10,091 nucleotides of DNA from Alkalimonas cellulosilytica (GCF_036325985.1 NZ_JAUHLI010000035.1:1-10091); one strand, 5' to 3'. Numbered from the stretch's first letter, positions 1-7,235 are shown. Program-made: numbers and translations. Notes: generated by a model from the letters alone, not told the origin.

Positions 1-1
1 A

Positions 2-1210
2 CCAGACCTGGCCACTACCCCGGTGGTGGTGCTGTCCAACAACGACGGTTGCGTGGTGGCCCGCTCGAAAGAAGCCAAGAAGCTTGGCATAAAAATGGGT
101 GTACCGCTGTTTCAGGTGCGGGACTTGATGCAAAAGCATGGCGTCATGGCTTTCTCATCAAACTACGCGCTTTACGCCGATATGTCGCAACGGGTGATGA
201 ACACTCTGGAGCAATTGGCCCCACGGGTTGAGGTGTACTCCATCGACGAGGCCTTTTTGGATTTAACCGGGGTAGCGCACTGCCAGGACCTCACCGAGTT
301 TGGCTTGACCGTCCGGCACACCATTCAAAAATGGACAGGGATGACGGTCTGCGTTGGTATTGCTCCCAGCAAAACCCTGGCAAAGCTGGCCAACCATGCC
401 GCCAAAACCTGGCAAAAAACCGGTGGTGTGGTGGACTTAACCAGCAAGGTCCGTCAGCGCAAACTGCTAAGCTTGCTGCCGGTGCATGAGGTTTGGGGAA
501 TCGGCAGCAAGCTGACCAAGCGGTTGCAGCAGCTCGGCATGGATACCGCCTTGCAACTGGCAGATGCAGACCCTAAGTTTATCCGGCAGCACTTTTCTGT
601 GGTGGTGGAGCGCTCGGTGCGTGAACTGAATGGCGAGTCCTGCATCGACTTGGAAGAAGTAGCGCCCACCAAAAAACAAATCGTTTCAAGCCGCGCCTTT
701 GGTGAGCGCATTACCGACAAGCAGCAGATGCATGAGGCTATCAGCGAGTACATCAGCCGAGCCTGTCAAAAGCTTCGAAATGAGCAGCAAGAGGCAAAGC
801 AACTAACGGTCTTTCTTCGCACCAGCCCCTTCAGCGACAAAGACGCGCCCTACAGTGCCAGCAAGAGCGTAGCACTGGATGCCCCAAGTGCTGACACCCG
901 CGTCTTTCTGGCAAAAGCCACCCAGCTGTTGGATGCACTATGGGTGAATGGCTACCGCTATGCCAAAGCCGGAGTAATGCTGGCTGATTTTTATGATCCT
1001 GGCGTTTATCAACCCGGTCTTTTTGATGAGCCACTCGTGCAAAAAGAGTCCGATCAGAAACTGATGCAGTTGATGGACAACCTAAACACCAAATTTGGCA
1101 AAACCATCTGGTTTGCCAGTCAAGGGGTCAAGCAGGAATGGAGCATGAAGCGCGAGTTGCTGTCACCGGCTTACACAACAAACTGGCGTGATCTGCCCAG
1201 GGTCAAATAA
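2..1210 (+). CDS. umuC: UmuC, DNA polymerase V catalytic subunit (5' partial)
   Basis: Y-family translesion polymerase; with UmuD' it copies past damaged bases during the SOS response. The frame is open from base 2 (P-D-L-A-T-T-P before the GTG at 23), so GTG 23 is internal and roughly 20 N-terminal residues lie outside the window, including the first metal-binding Asp of the usual DVNNFYASCE motif. Counting from codon 23: the SNNDGCVVARS palm/finger motif at 5-15, catalytic YSIDEAFLDL with D75/E76, VGIAPSKTLAKLANHAAK at about 112-129, a helix-hairpin-helix segment VWGIGSKLTKRLQQLG, then the little-finger region. The C-terminus (TKFGKTIWFASQG to LPRVK) is the DUF4113 tail typical of UmuC. About 402 of an expected 420 or so residues are visible, with no internal damage. 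umuD would be expected upstream. A weak stem (TTCCC/GGGAG near 1219-1232) follows the stop. Confidence 0.97.
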   Translation, partial: PDLATTPVVVLSNNDGCVVARSKEAKKLGIKMGVPLFQVRDLMQKHGVMAFSSNYALYADMSQRVMNTLEQLAPRVEVYSIDEAFLDLTGVAHCQDLTEFGLTVRHTIQKWTGMTVCVGIAPSKTLAKLANHAAKTWQKTGGVVDLTSKVRQRKLLSLLPVHEVWGIGSKLTKRLQQLGMDTALQLADADPKFIRQHFSVVVERSVRELNGESCIDLEEVAPTKKQIVSSRAFGERITDKQQMHEAISEYISRACQKLRNEQQEAKQLTVFLRTSPFSDKDAPYSASKSVALDAPSADTRVFLAKATQLLDALWVNGYRYAKAGVMLADFYDPGVYQPGLFDEPLVQKESDQKLMQLMDNLNTKFGKTIWFASQGVKQEWSMKRELLSPAYTTNWRDLPRVK

Positions 1211-1343
1211 CTTGACGGTTCCCATAGGGAGTTTTGTTGCCTATATTTAATGCAAAGTTTATGAAGCCATGCGGCTCCAACAGGCTGGCTTATAAAGTGC
1301 CATGGTTGAACTGGTTAAAAAAACCGCGACAGTTGCGCTCGCT

Positions 1344-1352
1344 TGGTATGAT
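1344..1352 (+). promoter_or_regulatory. Possible extended -10 promoter for the ParS-like gene
   Basis: TGGTATGAT has an extended -10 form (TGn followed by TATGAT, five of six bases of TATAAT) 42 bp before the ATG at 1394. No good -35 hexamer is present at 16-18 bp, which extended -10 promoters can tolerate. The 183-bp gap after umuC suggests the antitoxin gene has its own promoter. This is a weak call from sequence alone. Confidence 0.3.
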
Positions 1353-1393
1353 GCCAATGCTATGCGGTAGAGAATCCATCGTCAGGAAAACGC

Positions 1394-1837
1394 ATGACTG
1401 CAATTCGAAAATTCGTTCCAGCTGATACGCCTACGGACATTTGGACAGAGCTGAAACTGCCAAATGAAGATGCCAAAATTCGAGCGATTGTGAACTCGGG
1501 TTTTCGTGTTGAGTTGTTGTCCCATGCAGCAAAAGTTCTTGGTCTGAGCTTCGCTGCTGTTGTGAGCGCCCTTGGTATAGCCAGCACGACACTGGCCCGC
1601 CGGCGAAAACAGGGACGCTTCAACCGAGAAGAAAGCGATCGCATTTACCGACTTATAGAAATGACAAATCGAGCCACAGGTTTGTTTGAGGGTGACAAAA
1701 AATCCGCTGTCCGGTGGATGCAATCATCAATCCCTGCGCTCGGACAAAAGAAACCGATAGACATGCTTCAGACCAGTGCAGACACACTGGCAGTTTTAAA
1801 GCTGATCACCCGACTCGAGTTCGGAGTTCATTCCTAA
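1394..1837 (+). CDS. ParS/MbcA-type (Xre, DUF2384) antitoxin, without partner toxin
   Basis: A 147-aa protein of the Xre/MbcA/ParS type II antitoxin family. The N-terminal half carries a helix-turn-helix-like segment at about residues 45-90 (VLGLSFAAVVSALGIASTTL, then RRRKQGRF and ESDRIYRL), which in relatives binds the operon promoter. The C-terminal part (about 95-147: A-V-R-W-M-Q, P-I-D-M-L-Q-T, V-L-K-L-I-T-R-L-E-F-G-V-H-S) is the DUF2384 toxin-binding domain, which in characterised systems inserts into the RES-domain toxin, an NAD+-modifying or NAD+-consuming enzyme. The ATG at 1394 is supported by AGGA at 1384-1387, 6 nt upstream. In relatives a RES toxin gene starts at or just past the antitoxin stop; here no such frame exists and the next 789 bp are largely non-coding. 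The family call is firm; its present function as an orphan is unknown. Confidence 0.88.
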   Translation: MTAIRKFVPADTPTDIWTELKLPNEDAKIRAIVNSGFRVELLSHAAKVLGLSFAAVVSALGIASTTLARRRKQGRFNREESDRIYRLIEMTNRATGLFEGDKKSAVRWMQSSIPALGQKKPIDMLQTSADTLAVLKLITRLEFGVHS

Positions 1838-1984
1838 TTCAAGTGATATGATACATGACCCGTAGTCGATTTTAGTCGTGAAATGTATGAAAAATCAACT
1901 AATGCTGTAAGCTAAGCCCTGAAAATTCAAATCGAAAGGAGCGCCTTTTGTTGCTGGTAAAGGAAAATAAACTACCTGCTTATT

Positions 1985-2107
1985 TCACTGTGGCGAATTT
2001 GTATTTGATTGGTTTTTTGCTTCAAGTTTGAGCTTGCGGACAACGAGATACCCAACGTATATGAAGCAGAAAAGTAGTGACAGGTTAAAAAATAAAAAAC
2101 CACTCAT
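1985..2107 (-). CDS. Possible 40-aa single-pass membrane peptide
   Basis: A short minus-strand frame running ATG (2105-2107) to TGA (1985-1987). The peptide opens with M-S-G-F-L-F-F-N-L-S, continues hydrophobic through about residue 23 (L-L-F-C-F-I-Y-V-G-Y-L-V-V), and then becomes basic and polar (R-K-L-K-L-E-A-K-N-Q). That is the pattern of one transmembrane helix with a positive cytoplasmic flank. AAGG lies 11 nt before the ATG, a usable but not ideal ribosome site. It stands alone in a spacer and is not recognised as any known family. Frames of this length arise by chance in AT-rich DNA, so the hydrophobic-then-basic order is the only real support. Confidence 0.25.
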   Translation of the reverse strand: MSGFLFFNLSLLFCFIYVGYLVVRKLKLEAKNQSNTNSPQ

Positions 2108-2140
2108 GCTCTGTTGACCTTGAGTTGCTCACCAATAATA

Positions 2141-2162
2141 GTTTAGTTTAGTTTAGTTTAGT
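2141..2162. repeat. Pentanucleotide tandem repeat (GTTTA)x4
   Basis: Four exact GTTTA units at 2141-2160 followed by a partial GT. It lies in non-coding DNA, so slippage would not change any gene visible here. Confidence 0.85.
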
Positions 2163-2260
2163 GGATTCAGCCTACTTCAACAAGGGCGCTTTGGCATGAA
2201 CTTAACTACTCAGCCAATCGAAACAGCAGGCCGGACAACAGCCCTGGTACGACGGGCCTC

Positions 2261-2292
2261 ATATGTCTGCTTTGAGCGATTAGCAGACATAT
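2261..2292. repeat. Perfect 11-bp inverted repeat (hairpin)
   Basis: Arms ATATGTCTGCT (2261-2271) and AGCAGACATAT (2282-2292) are exact reverse complements around a 10-nt loop. No T-tract follows on either strand, so it does not read as an intrinsic terminator. Part of it (ATGTCTGCTTTGAGC, 2263-2277) resembles ATGTCCGCTTTTGGC at 7100-7114, 12 of 15 positions. Confidence 0.8.
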
Positions 2293-2626
2293 CAACCCAA
2301 AAACTTTCTAACAATAAATGTACTATTCCCCTTAATTGCGAACTAAAATCAATTGGTAATTAAAATTAAAGCTCGACATAAAGATTATCTCCGTTAGCTA
2401 TTATCTTACTTAACAGCGCTATCCAGTTTTATCTTTCATGAAGTCATCTTAGTGGATGCTGGCTGTTTCGATGGGGCAGATTATTCATATATATATCATA
2501 TTTTAGTCTGAATGATGGTTCGTACATCACAAATCTGCTCAGCAAATCCTATGTATTGGCCCTGCCAAGATACAATTTAGCAGTCATAGAAATTATTTAT
2601 TATGTCATGATTGAATTATGTGATAT

Positions 2627-4675
2627 TCATTTATCAATTAAACCTTTCTGGCACAACGTTACAATGTGATCATCAATTTTTTTTCCAACCCCTGTAAAAA
2701 ACGTCAACCCAAACTTAGCTCGACTTAACATTATATATATTGTGCTTGGACTGGTAGTTGCTGTTAGCGGGGCCAATACCACTGGGAACTCTCGACCTGC
2801 AATCTCCCATATATTAACTAATAATATATCACTATTCGATTTTATACTATCTTCATTACAATAGCTTAAAGACTGGTCAAGCAGAAGTTTTTGCATCCTA
2901 TCTAAACTAGAATCGTTTTCGTAAAAGATAACTAAAGGGAATGAGTTTGAGAATGATTTATTGATGTATTGAACCTGCTCGGTTACCAATTCTATAAACT
3001 CTTCATCTTGAGAAATAATTTTTAATCTAGGCTTTACAAAGCCGATTTGGTCATCAAAGTAATCTGCCTTTATATCTTCCAAATTTCTGCCGAGTAATAA
3101 TTGACGATAATTGTAACTAACATTTCCCAGCTCATAGGTTTGTCTAAAATTGTGTCTTAATTGAAAAACTTTAAGCTTTTTGTCTTTGAAGAATGACTCC
3201 TGAATTGCAAGCTTACTCCACGAACCAACTCCTTCTGGATTTTCATTTTGCGATTCATCGCCTGCTAAAATTGTATTCTCAGCGCAAAGCCTTATTAACT
3301 CGATATAGCTAGCTGAAACATCTTGAGCTTCGTCAATGATAATAGTATGAAATCGATATTCATTAAAAAAGATCTTATTGAAATATAGATTTAGTACCTC
3401 TTTGAACTGTTCGTCTTTTTGAGACTCACAGAGCACTTTGACATAGGCGACCTTTAAAGTATCCAATTGCTCAACAAGCGTCTTTTCCGCAATGTGCAAT
3501 TCCTCGCCTAAGCGAAATTTGAGATCATCAATAACTTTTTGCTTCTTGCCTCTAAATACATCAACGTGATGGCGTATATTTGCTTCATCATTAAGAGATA
3601 GTTGGTCATTACTTTTTGAAGAGCTAAACAAAACTTTTTGCCCAAGCTTTCTGAATAATGATTTTTTATTTTTTTCTACTACGGTCAATGTTAAACGCTG
3701 TTTAAGCTGCTCGATGCTAATTTTGAGCTCTGTGTATTTTTCTGAAACGGTTTTATCATTTTTTACCTTCCTCTCCCTGATTTCCTTAGCTTTTTTTAAA
3801 AAACCTTCAGCGAGAACAACAAAATTACCTTCATGTTTAGTGAGTTCGTATAACTCATTCCAATGATGAGAATCAGGTATATAGCTTATAGAAAAAATCG
3901 ACCTGATATCAAAAACTGAGAGAAAAGCTTTTGATGCTATTTGAGCCAAATCATTTAAATTAGTTAATGAACTAACTGATAAACCTGGTGAGGTTAAATA
4001 TGTTTCCTCAATGAAATCTTTAACTGGTAAAATTGAAATGTCATCAATATTGATCGATTTTAGTAACGCCTTAAACTGCGGCACAACTCTTGAGTTCTTT
4101 ACCACAACTTTGATTAAACTTGGTTTAACCTTTTCGTGTAGCTCTAGCAACTTAATTTTTTGTAACACCGTTGTTGACTTTCCGGTTCCAGCAGGGCCAT
4201 CAATGATGTAGTCACCCTCGCCATAAATTGCTTTTCCTTGAGCGCCAGTAGGTATTATTTCTTTCATTTTCATGAAGTTTTCTACATCTATTTTTATAGG
4301 TGTATCATCTTCTAATTTATTTCCTGACAATTCAGCCAATGCACTTTTAAAATATGCCTTACCATCGTTAGTGGAATATTTCACATCACGAATATCATCA
4401 TTTTCTGGTGTATAGTCACCAATCAGAATGGCTTTTCCAAGGGCCGGGGATTCATCACCCAGTTCAAAGCCTAATAGCCCTTTTGCGCGCCAGTCTGACC
4501 AAGAAAACAAGTAATATGAACCATTTGAGTTTCTTCCATGATCCCAGCCTCTCGCATCATAAAAAGCAGCTTTAGTAAGATATATTGAAGATTTGTTAAA
4601 ACCAATTCGATGAAATGCGGGTCTAGTTCTTTCTGAGTTGTTTGTTTCTAAATCCGCTTTTAATTCTTTTCTCAT
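2627..4675 (-). CDS. UvrD/Rep-like superfamily 1 helicase (accessory)
   Basis: A large ATP-dependent helicase-type protein, probably acting on DNA in the cytoplasm. Numbering from the most upstream ATG (4834): Q-like element GAQ at 197-199, Walker A GPAGTGKST 213-221, Walker B IIIDEAQD 498-505, motif III GDESQ 525-529, motif IV LRHNFRQ 559-565, motif V-like WEIAGREFPVVL 676-687, motif VI-like MLSRAK 702-707. Residues 340-480, between motifs Ia and II, are highly charged and likely coiled-coil. About 150 residues before the ATPase core match no family I recognise. ATG 4675 is preferred because AGGA and GGAG lie just upstream; ATG 4768 (no ribosome site) and ATG 4834 (inside the adjacent IS end) are alternatives, giving 713 or 735 aa instead of 682. 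The gene is AT-rich compared with umuC, suggesting transfer. A defence or mobile-element role is plausible, but no partner gene is present. Confidence 0.85.
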   Translation of the reverse strand: MRKELKADLETNNSERTRPAFHRIGFNKSSIYLTKAAFYDARGWDHGRNSNGSYYLFSWSDWRAKGLLGFELGDESPALGKAILIGDYTPENDDIRDVKYSTNDGKAYFKSALAELSGNKLEDDTPIKIDVENFMKMKEIIPTGAQGKAIYGEGDYIIDGPAGTGKSTTVLQKIKLLELHEKVKPSLIKVVVKNSRVVPQFKALLKSINIDDISILPVKDFIEETYLTSPGLSVSSLTNLNDLAQIASKAFLSVFDIRSIFSISYIPDSHHWNELYELTKHEGNFVVLAEGFLKKAKEIRERKVKNDKTVSEKYTELKISIEQLKQRLTLTVVEKNKKSLFRKLGQKVLFSSSKSNDQLSLNDEANIRHHVDVFRGKKQKVIDDLKFRLGEELHIAEKTLVEQLDTLKVAYVKVLCESQKDEQFKEVLNLYFNKIFFNEYRFHTIIIDEAQDVSASYIELIRLCAENTILAGDESQNENPEGVGSWSKLAIQESFFKDKKLKVFQLRHNFRQTYELGNVSYNYRQLLLGRNLEDIKADYFDDQIGFVKPRLKIISQDEEFIELVTEQVQYINKSFSNSFPLVIFYENDSSLDRMQKLLLDQSLSYCNEDSIKSNSDILLVNIWEIAGREFPVVLAPLTATTSPSTIYIMLSRAKFGLTFFTGVGKKIDDHIVTLCQKGLIDK

Positions 4676-4776
4676 ATGGCTCCGTCCTTTAAACTCATAT
4701 TTTAAATACGTTCTTCTAAATATGTTGCTGCGTATCTCGGTTTGTTCGGCAACCTGTTCCGGTTTCATCAAGCTAG

Positions 4777-6096
4777 CTATGGTATCCCCAAAATGGGGTA
4801 GTATAAACAAAAAAGTTAGGCGAGAAGGGAACATTCATGGCCGTTGCCGATCTGATCGTTCGCCAAAACTAAACAAAACCACTAACAACCATGAATGCAA
4901 AAACTATGCTCGCTAATTTTCTCTCTTTTGTCACCCCTGAACGGATGCATAAGACCAGATTTTCATCACTGCTTTCAGCAACACAAAGCTTGCTGCAGCA
5001 TTAACACTTTACAGTCACTGCCATTGGCCGGGACAGCGATGCATGCGAACAATACAGCATCAAACGGGCAGACTGCTGCTCAGCAACAACAAACTCCTAG
5101 CTGAAATACCTTGCATCTACGCATTAATGATCACAGCCAATCTGGCAAACAGAAAGCACACTATCATCCTGATGGACTGAGCAATGCCGATACTAAAAAG
5201 CAGAACCACATTTTAAGAGCCAGCCTCACCTTAGAAGGTCGCTCACTGACCTTGCTGCAAATAGTCGTTCCCACCGATGAATACAACAGTCCACGGGTGT
5301 CACAGTCAATTCCTGAAGCGCCTGAAACTCATACTTCCTGGCGACTGCAAGCCAGTGATTTTCATCGATGCAGGCTTTAAAGTTCCGTGGTTCAAAAAAG
5401 TACGCAAAAAAGGGTTGCACTTTATCGGCCGGGTTCTCGGTAATCAGCATGTGAAGTTGCCAGAGCACGATGAATTTATCAGTGTGCAGGAGCTGTTCAA
5501 AAAAACCGCTGCAATCCGAATCACCTTGGGCGCATTGATCTCACCAAAGCCATGTGCTATCGAGCTCAGGCATTGCTATTCGGCACCGGCTGGAAACTCA
5601 AAATACGGGATAAAAAGCGCAAATACAAAGAGCCCTGGCTGCTGGTGTCGTCCCTGCAAAAGTGTCTGAACTATGTTGATAAAATCGTAGCTTGCTACGG
5701 CAAACGCATGCAAATTGAAGTCAGCTTCCGGGACTAAAAAGCGGCACCTATGATCTGGGCAGCAATTCACATGGCACACCGCGGAGCCAACGAGTTTAGC
5801 AAAATTTATTTTACTGGCCGATCTGGCGAACTCGCTAAATTACATGGTGGTTGTGGATACAGTGATGGCGGGCCTACACCCGCAGTTTATGGCCAATACG
5901 AAGCGAAACAGGCGAATGCTGTCCTTCAACTATCTGGGTAACCGGCAATGCAAGTTCGAGCGGCTCTGGCTAAGTGCTGCACAGATAGCCTCCGCAATAG
6001 AGCAAATTATACACTGGGTTGCCGAGCTGGATTCGGCTGTGATCAAATTGGAGAAGAGCTGATACTATGAGCTTTGAATTCGTGGGGAACCCTCAG
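4777..6096 (+). mobile_element. Decayed IS4-family (IS10-like) insertion sequence
   Basis: The remains of an insertion sequence of about 1,320 bp, close to IS10 (1,329 bp). The right end, read inward from 6096, begins CTGAGGGTTCCCCA. The proposed left end, from 4777, begins CTATGGTATCCCCA, matching 10 of 14 positions. The transposase start is 113 bp in from the left end, much as in IS10. The 9-bp flanks (TCAAGCTAG and GTGAGTCAG) are not a target duplication, so either the insertion is old, the element was rearranged, or the left edge is misjudged. The coding part is broken by several frameshifts, so the copy should be immobile. Its left end abuts the 5' flank of the helicase gene. Confidence 0.8.
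4890..6062 (+). pseudogene. IS4-family transposase, multiply frameshifted
   Basis: A DDE transposase readable only by changing frame. It begins at ATG 4890 (MNAKTMLANFLSFVTPERMH) and breaks near 5000. It continues with T-A-I-G-R-D-S and Y-S-I-K-R-A-D, then shifts again through LRASLTLEGRSLTL (about 5210-5255). After a break near 5300 comes VIFIDAGFKVPWF (about 5355-5395), which holds the second catalytic Asp. KEPWLL and YGKRMQIEVSFRD (about 5624-5735) carry the Y-(2)-R-(3)-E-(6)-K signature of the IS4 family. A one-base loss at 5734-5737 turns the expected D-L-K-S into D-stop. The C-terminal tail (ANTKRNRRMLSFNYLGNRQ, ending E-K-S at 6062) lies in yet another frame. At least five lesions are visible, so no active transposase is made. 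Confidence 0.88.
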
Positions 6097-6316
6097 GTGA
6101 GTCAGACATCATTGAGATGGGAGGAGTCCAGCCCATTGATTACTTTTAACATGGTTTGGTGATAAGGTGTTACTTGTGCCTCTTCATAAGACCGAAAATT
6201 AAAAAATGAATAACTTTAGCGCATCATAAAAATCAACTTACACCAAAATGGTTGGTTTAATTTGTTTTTTATTCGTATACCACCAATATGTTTACATAAT
6301 TACTGTTAGGTGTAGA

Positions 6317-6733
6317 ATGATACACAATATTCCAGCTCACGCTCTGACCTTTGTTTCAGAGTTGACTATTCTGGAGCCAAGCCCATCCTCGATTTGGCTT
6401 ATAGGTTCTCGTGCAAACGGTCGGGCAACAGAAAAGTCGGACACAGATATAATTGTATTTGGTTCTGAAAAGCTCATTGCTAAAGCAAAGTTAAAGCTAA
6501 GCCAGCCAAATTTAGTTGATTGCCTTATCGTATATGACAATAATAACTTTAAAGACCCATGGCAAGAAAAAAGCGGCTCGCTTACTGGTCTGAAATGGAA
6601 GTTAATGGATCACTGTACTGCAAAATACATGGGGTCTAAGTGGCTTCAAGATGAAGACTCCTCATTAGAGTTTGGAGCAGATATGGGGAGTGTCGTTCAC
6701 CATCAAGAGCTTGCATTTAAAATTTGGCCTTAA
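6317..6733 (+). CDS. Small stand-alone nucleotidyltransferase-fold protein (MNT-like)
   Basis: A 138-aa protein with the minimal polymerase-beta nucleotidyltransferase signature: IWLIGSRANGRATEKSDTDI, with G30-S31 followed by D42-x-D44, and a plausible third carboxylate at D68 in NLVDCLIVYD. All expected metal-binding acids are present, so the fold could transfer a nucleotide to a protein, RNA or small molecule; the substrate cannot be told. The ATG at 6317 is chosen because TAGG lies 6 nt upstream and the protein aligns to the fold from there; an earlier ATG at 6248 would add 23 hydrophobic residues with no ribosome site. MNT antitoxins usually neighbour a HEPN toxin, and none is seen here. 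It follows the IS remnant and precedes a candidate terminator. Small genes of this kind are also common as integron cassettes; GTTAGGT at 6306-6312 fits the cassette core GTTRRRY, but no complete attC is visible. Confidence 0.75.
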   Translation: MIHNIPAHALTFVSELTILEPSPSSIWLIGSRANGRATEKSDTDIIVFGSEKLIAKAKLKLSQPNLVDCLIVYDNNNFKDPWQEKSGSLTGLKWKLMDHCTAKYMGSKWLQDEDSSLEFGADMGSVVHHQELAFKIWP

Positions 6734-6745
6734 TAATATTATTAA

Positions 6746-6773
6746 ACCGAGTACCACTCGGTACTAATTTTTT
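6746..6773 (+). terminator. Candidate intrinsic terminator after the nucleotidyltransferase gene
   Basis: A perfect 7-bp stem ACCGAGT/ACTCGGT (6746-6752 and 6756-6762) with a 3-nt loop, followed after five bases by six T residues (6768-6773). It starts 13 bp past the stop of the upstream gene. The gap before the T-run makes it less than ideal. A separate 14-bp palindrome TAATAATATTATTA lies just before it at 6731-6744. Confidence 0.55.
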
Positions 6774-6798
6774 ATCCATCCACTCAAAAGGAGTATTT

Positions 6799-6948
6799 AT
6801 GCGTGGGAGGGGAGACCCGCACGGAGACGGCGCTGTATTTTTAGCTGCAGCCTTTTTGTTATGGGTTTTTGAAAGTGCAACAGTGTTTTGGGTTGTAATG
6901 GCAATTTTGCCAATAAAAATATTATTACGGAAAGCTTTAAAAAAATGA
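6799..6948 (+). CDS. 49-aa single-pass membrane protein, unknown function
   Basis: A short gene with a very strong ribosome site, AAAAGGAG at 6786-6793, 5 nt before the ATG. The N-terminus is polar (MRGRGDPHGDG). A long hydrophobic stretch follows at about residues 12-43 (AVFLAAAFLLWVFESATVFW, then VVMAILPIKILL), and the tail is basic (RKALKK). It is predicted to be a membrane peptide with the positive tail inside. One acidic residue (E25) lies within the hydrophobic run, so two short helices are possible. It is not recognised as any named family. It lies 65 bp after the nucleotidyltransferase gene, behind a candidate terminator, so co-transcription is uncertain. Confidence 0.6.
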   Translation: MRGRGDPHGDGAVFLAAAFLLWVFESATVFWVVMAILPIKILLRKALKK

Positions 6949-6975
6949 TCTAATAATATTCAACTTAGCGGCAGC

Positions 6976-7144
6976 ACCTAACAAGGCAAGTGGTTCGAAT
7001 CGTTCGCTTCGCATACTGGGGCGGGCTAAAGCTAAAGCCTGGCTTTGATCAAACGTTTTGCTAAGACCTAAAAACAGACTTTGATGCCTGCAAATCGAAA
7101 TGTCCGCTTTTGGCACTTAGTGACGATTCGAAGTTGCAACCTTG
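6976..7144. repeat. Imperfect inverted-repeat pair with an attC-like left edge
   Basis: CAAGG-N7-TTCGAATCGT at 6982-7003 is mirrored by ACGATTCGAA-N7-CCTTG at 7123-7144, with identical internal spacing, giving 15 of 22 paired positions around 119 bp. ACCTAAC at 6976-6982 fits the RYYYAAC core that opens an integron attC site. The expected GTTRRRY at the far edge is missing (CCTTGCACTGA instead), so if this was an attC it is decayed. The 6949-7210 stretch has no credible gene. Confidence 0.45.
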
Positions 7145-7159
7145 CACTGAGCTACTATC

Positions 7160-7173
7160 CATAACCGGTTATG
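7160..7173. repeat. 14-bp perfect palindrome
   Basis: CATAACCGGTTATG equals its own reverse complement. A palindrome like this is a typical binding site for a dimeric regulator or recombinase. It lies about 240 bp left of the origin-like repeat array, in non-coding DNA. Confidence 0.6.
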
Positions 7174-7235
7174 AATATCCCCATGCTATTTGAGCATCTT
7201 TGCCTAAGTCTCAAGGGGATTTAACGCTTCTCCCG

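Larger units (their letters stand above)
1838..2626. other. Long AT-rich intergenic spacer between the antitoxin and the helicase
   Basis: This 789-bp stretch between the plus-strand antitoxin stop and the minus-strand helicase stop contains no frame of convincing length or family. It holds a consensus Shine-Dalgarno-like AAAGGAG (1935-1941), a possible 40-aa membrane peptide on the minus strand, four GTTTA units at 2141-2160, and a perfect 11-bp hairpin at 2261-2292; these are listed separately where supportable. The last 250 bp are very AT-rich, with no clear terminator for the helicase gene. A RES-type toxin gene, expected next to the upstream antitoxin, is not recognisable even as fragments. 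Confidence 0.6.

Noticed and set aside
1234..1425. 63-aa frame between umuC and the antitoxin gene
   Set aside because: No ribosome site, overlaps the antitoxin start out of frame, no recognisable features.
2196..2363. 55-aa plus-strand frame starting MNLTTQPIETAG
   Set aside because: No Shine-Dalgarno at proper distance, composition looks random, and it runs through the 11-bp hairpin.
4786..4798. CCCCAAAATGGGG inverted repeat as an operator of the helicase gene
   Set aside because: It falls inside the terminal repeat of the IS remnant, which explains it better; a similar string at 10044-10055 is coding.
4895..5941. Several 60-130 aa plus-strand frames inside the IS
   Set aside because: They are pieces of one frameshifted transposase or shadows of it, not separate genes.
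6990..7010. GGTTCGAATC resembles the T-arm of a tRNA
   Set aside because: No acceptor stem, D-arm or anticodon arm can be built around it; it is explained by the inverted-repeat pair.
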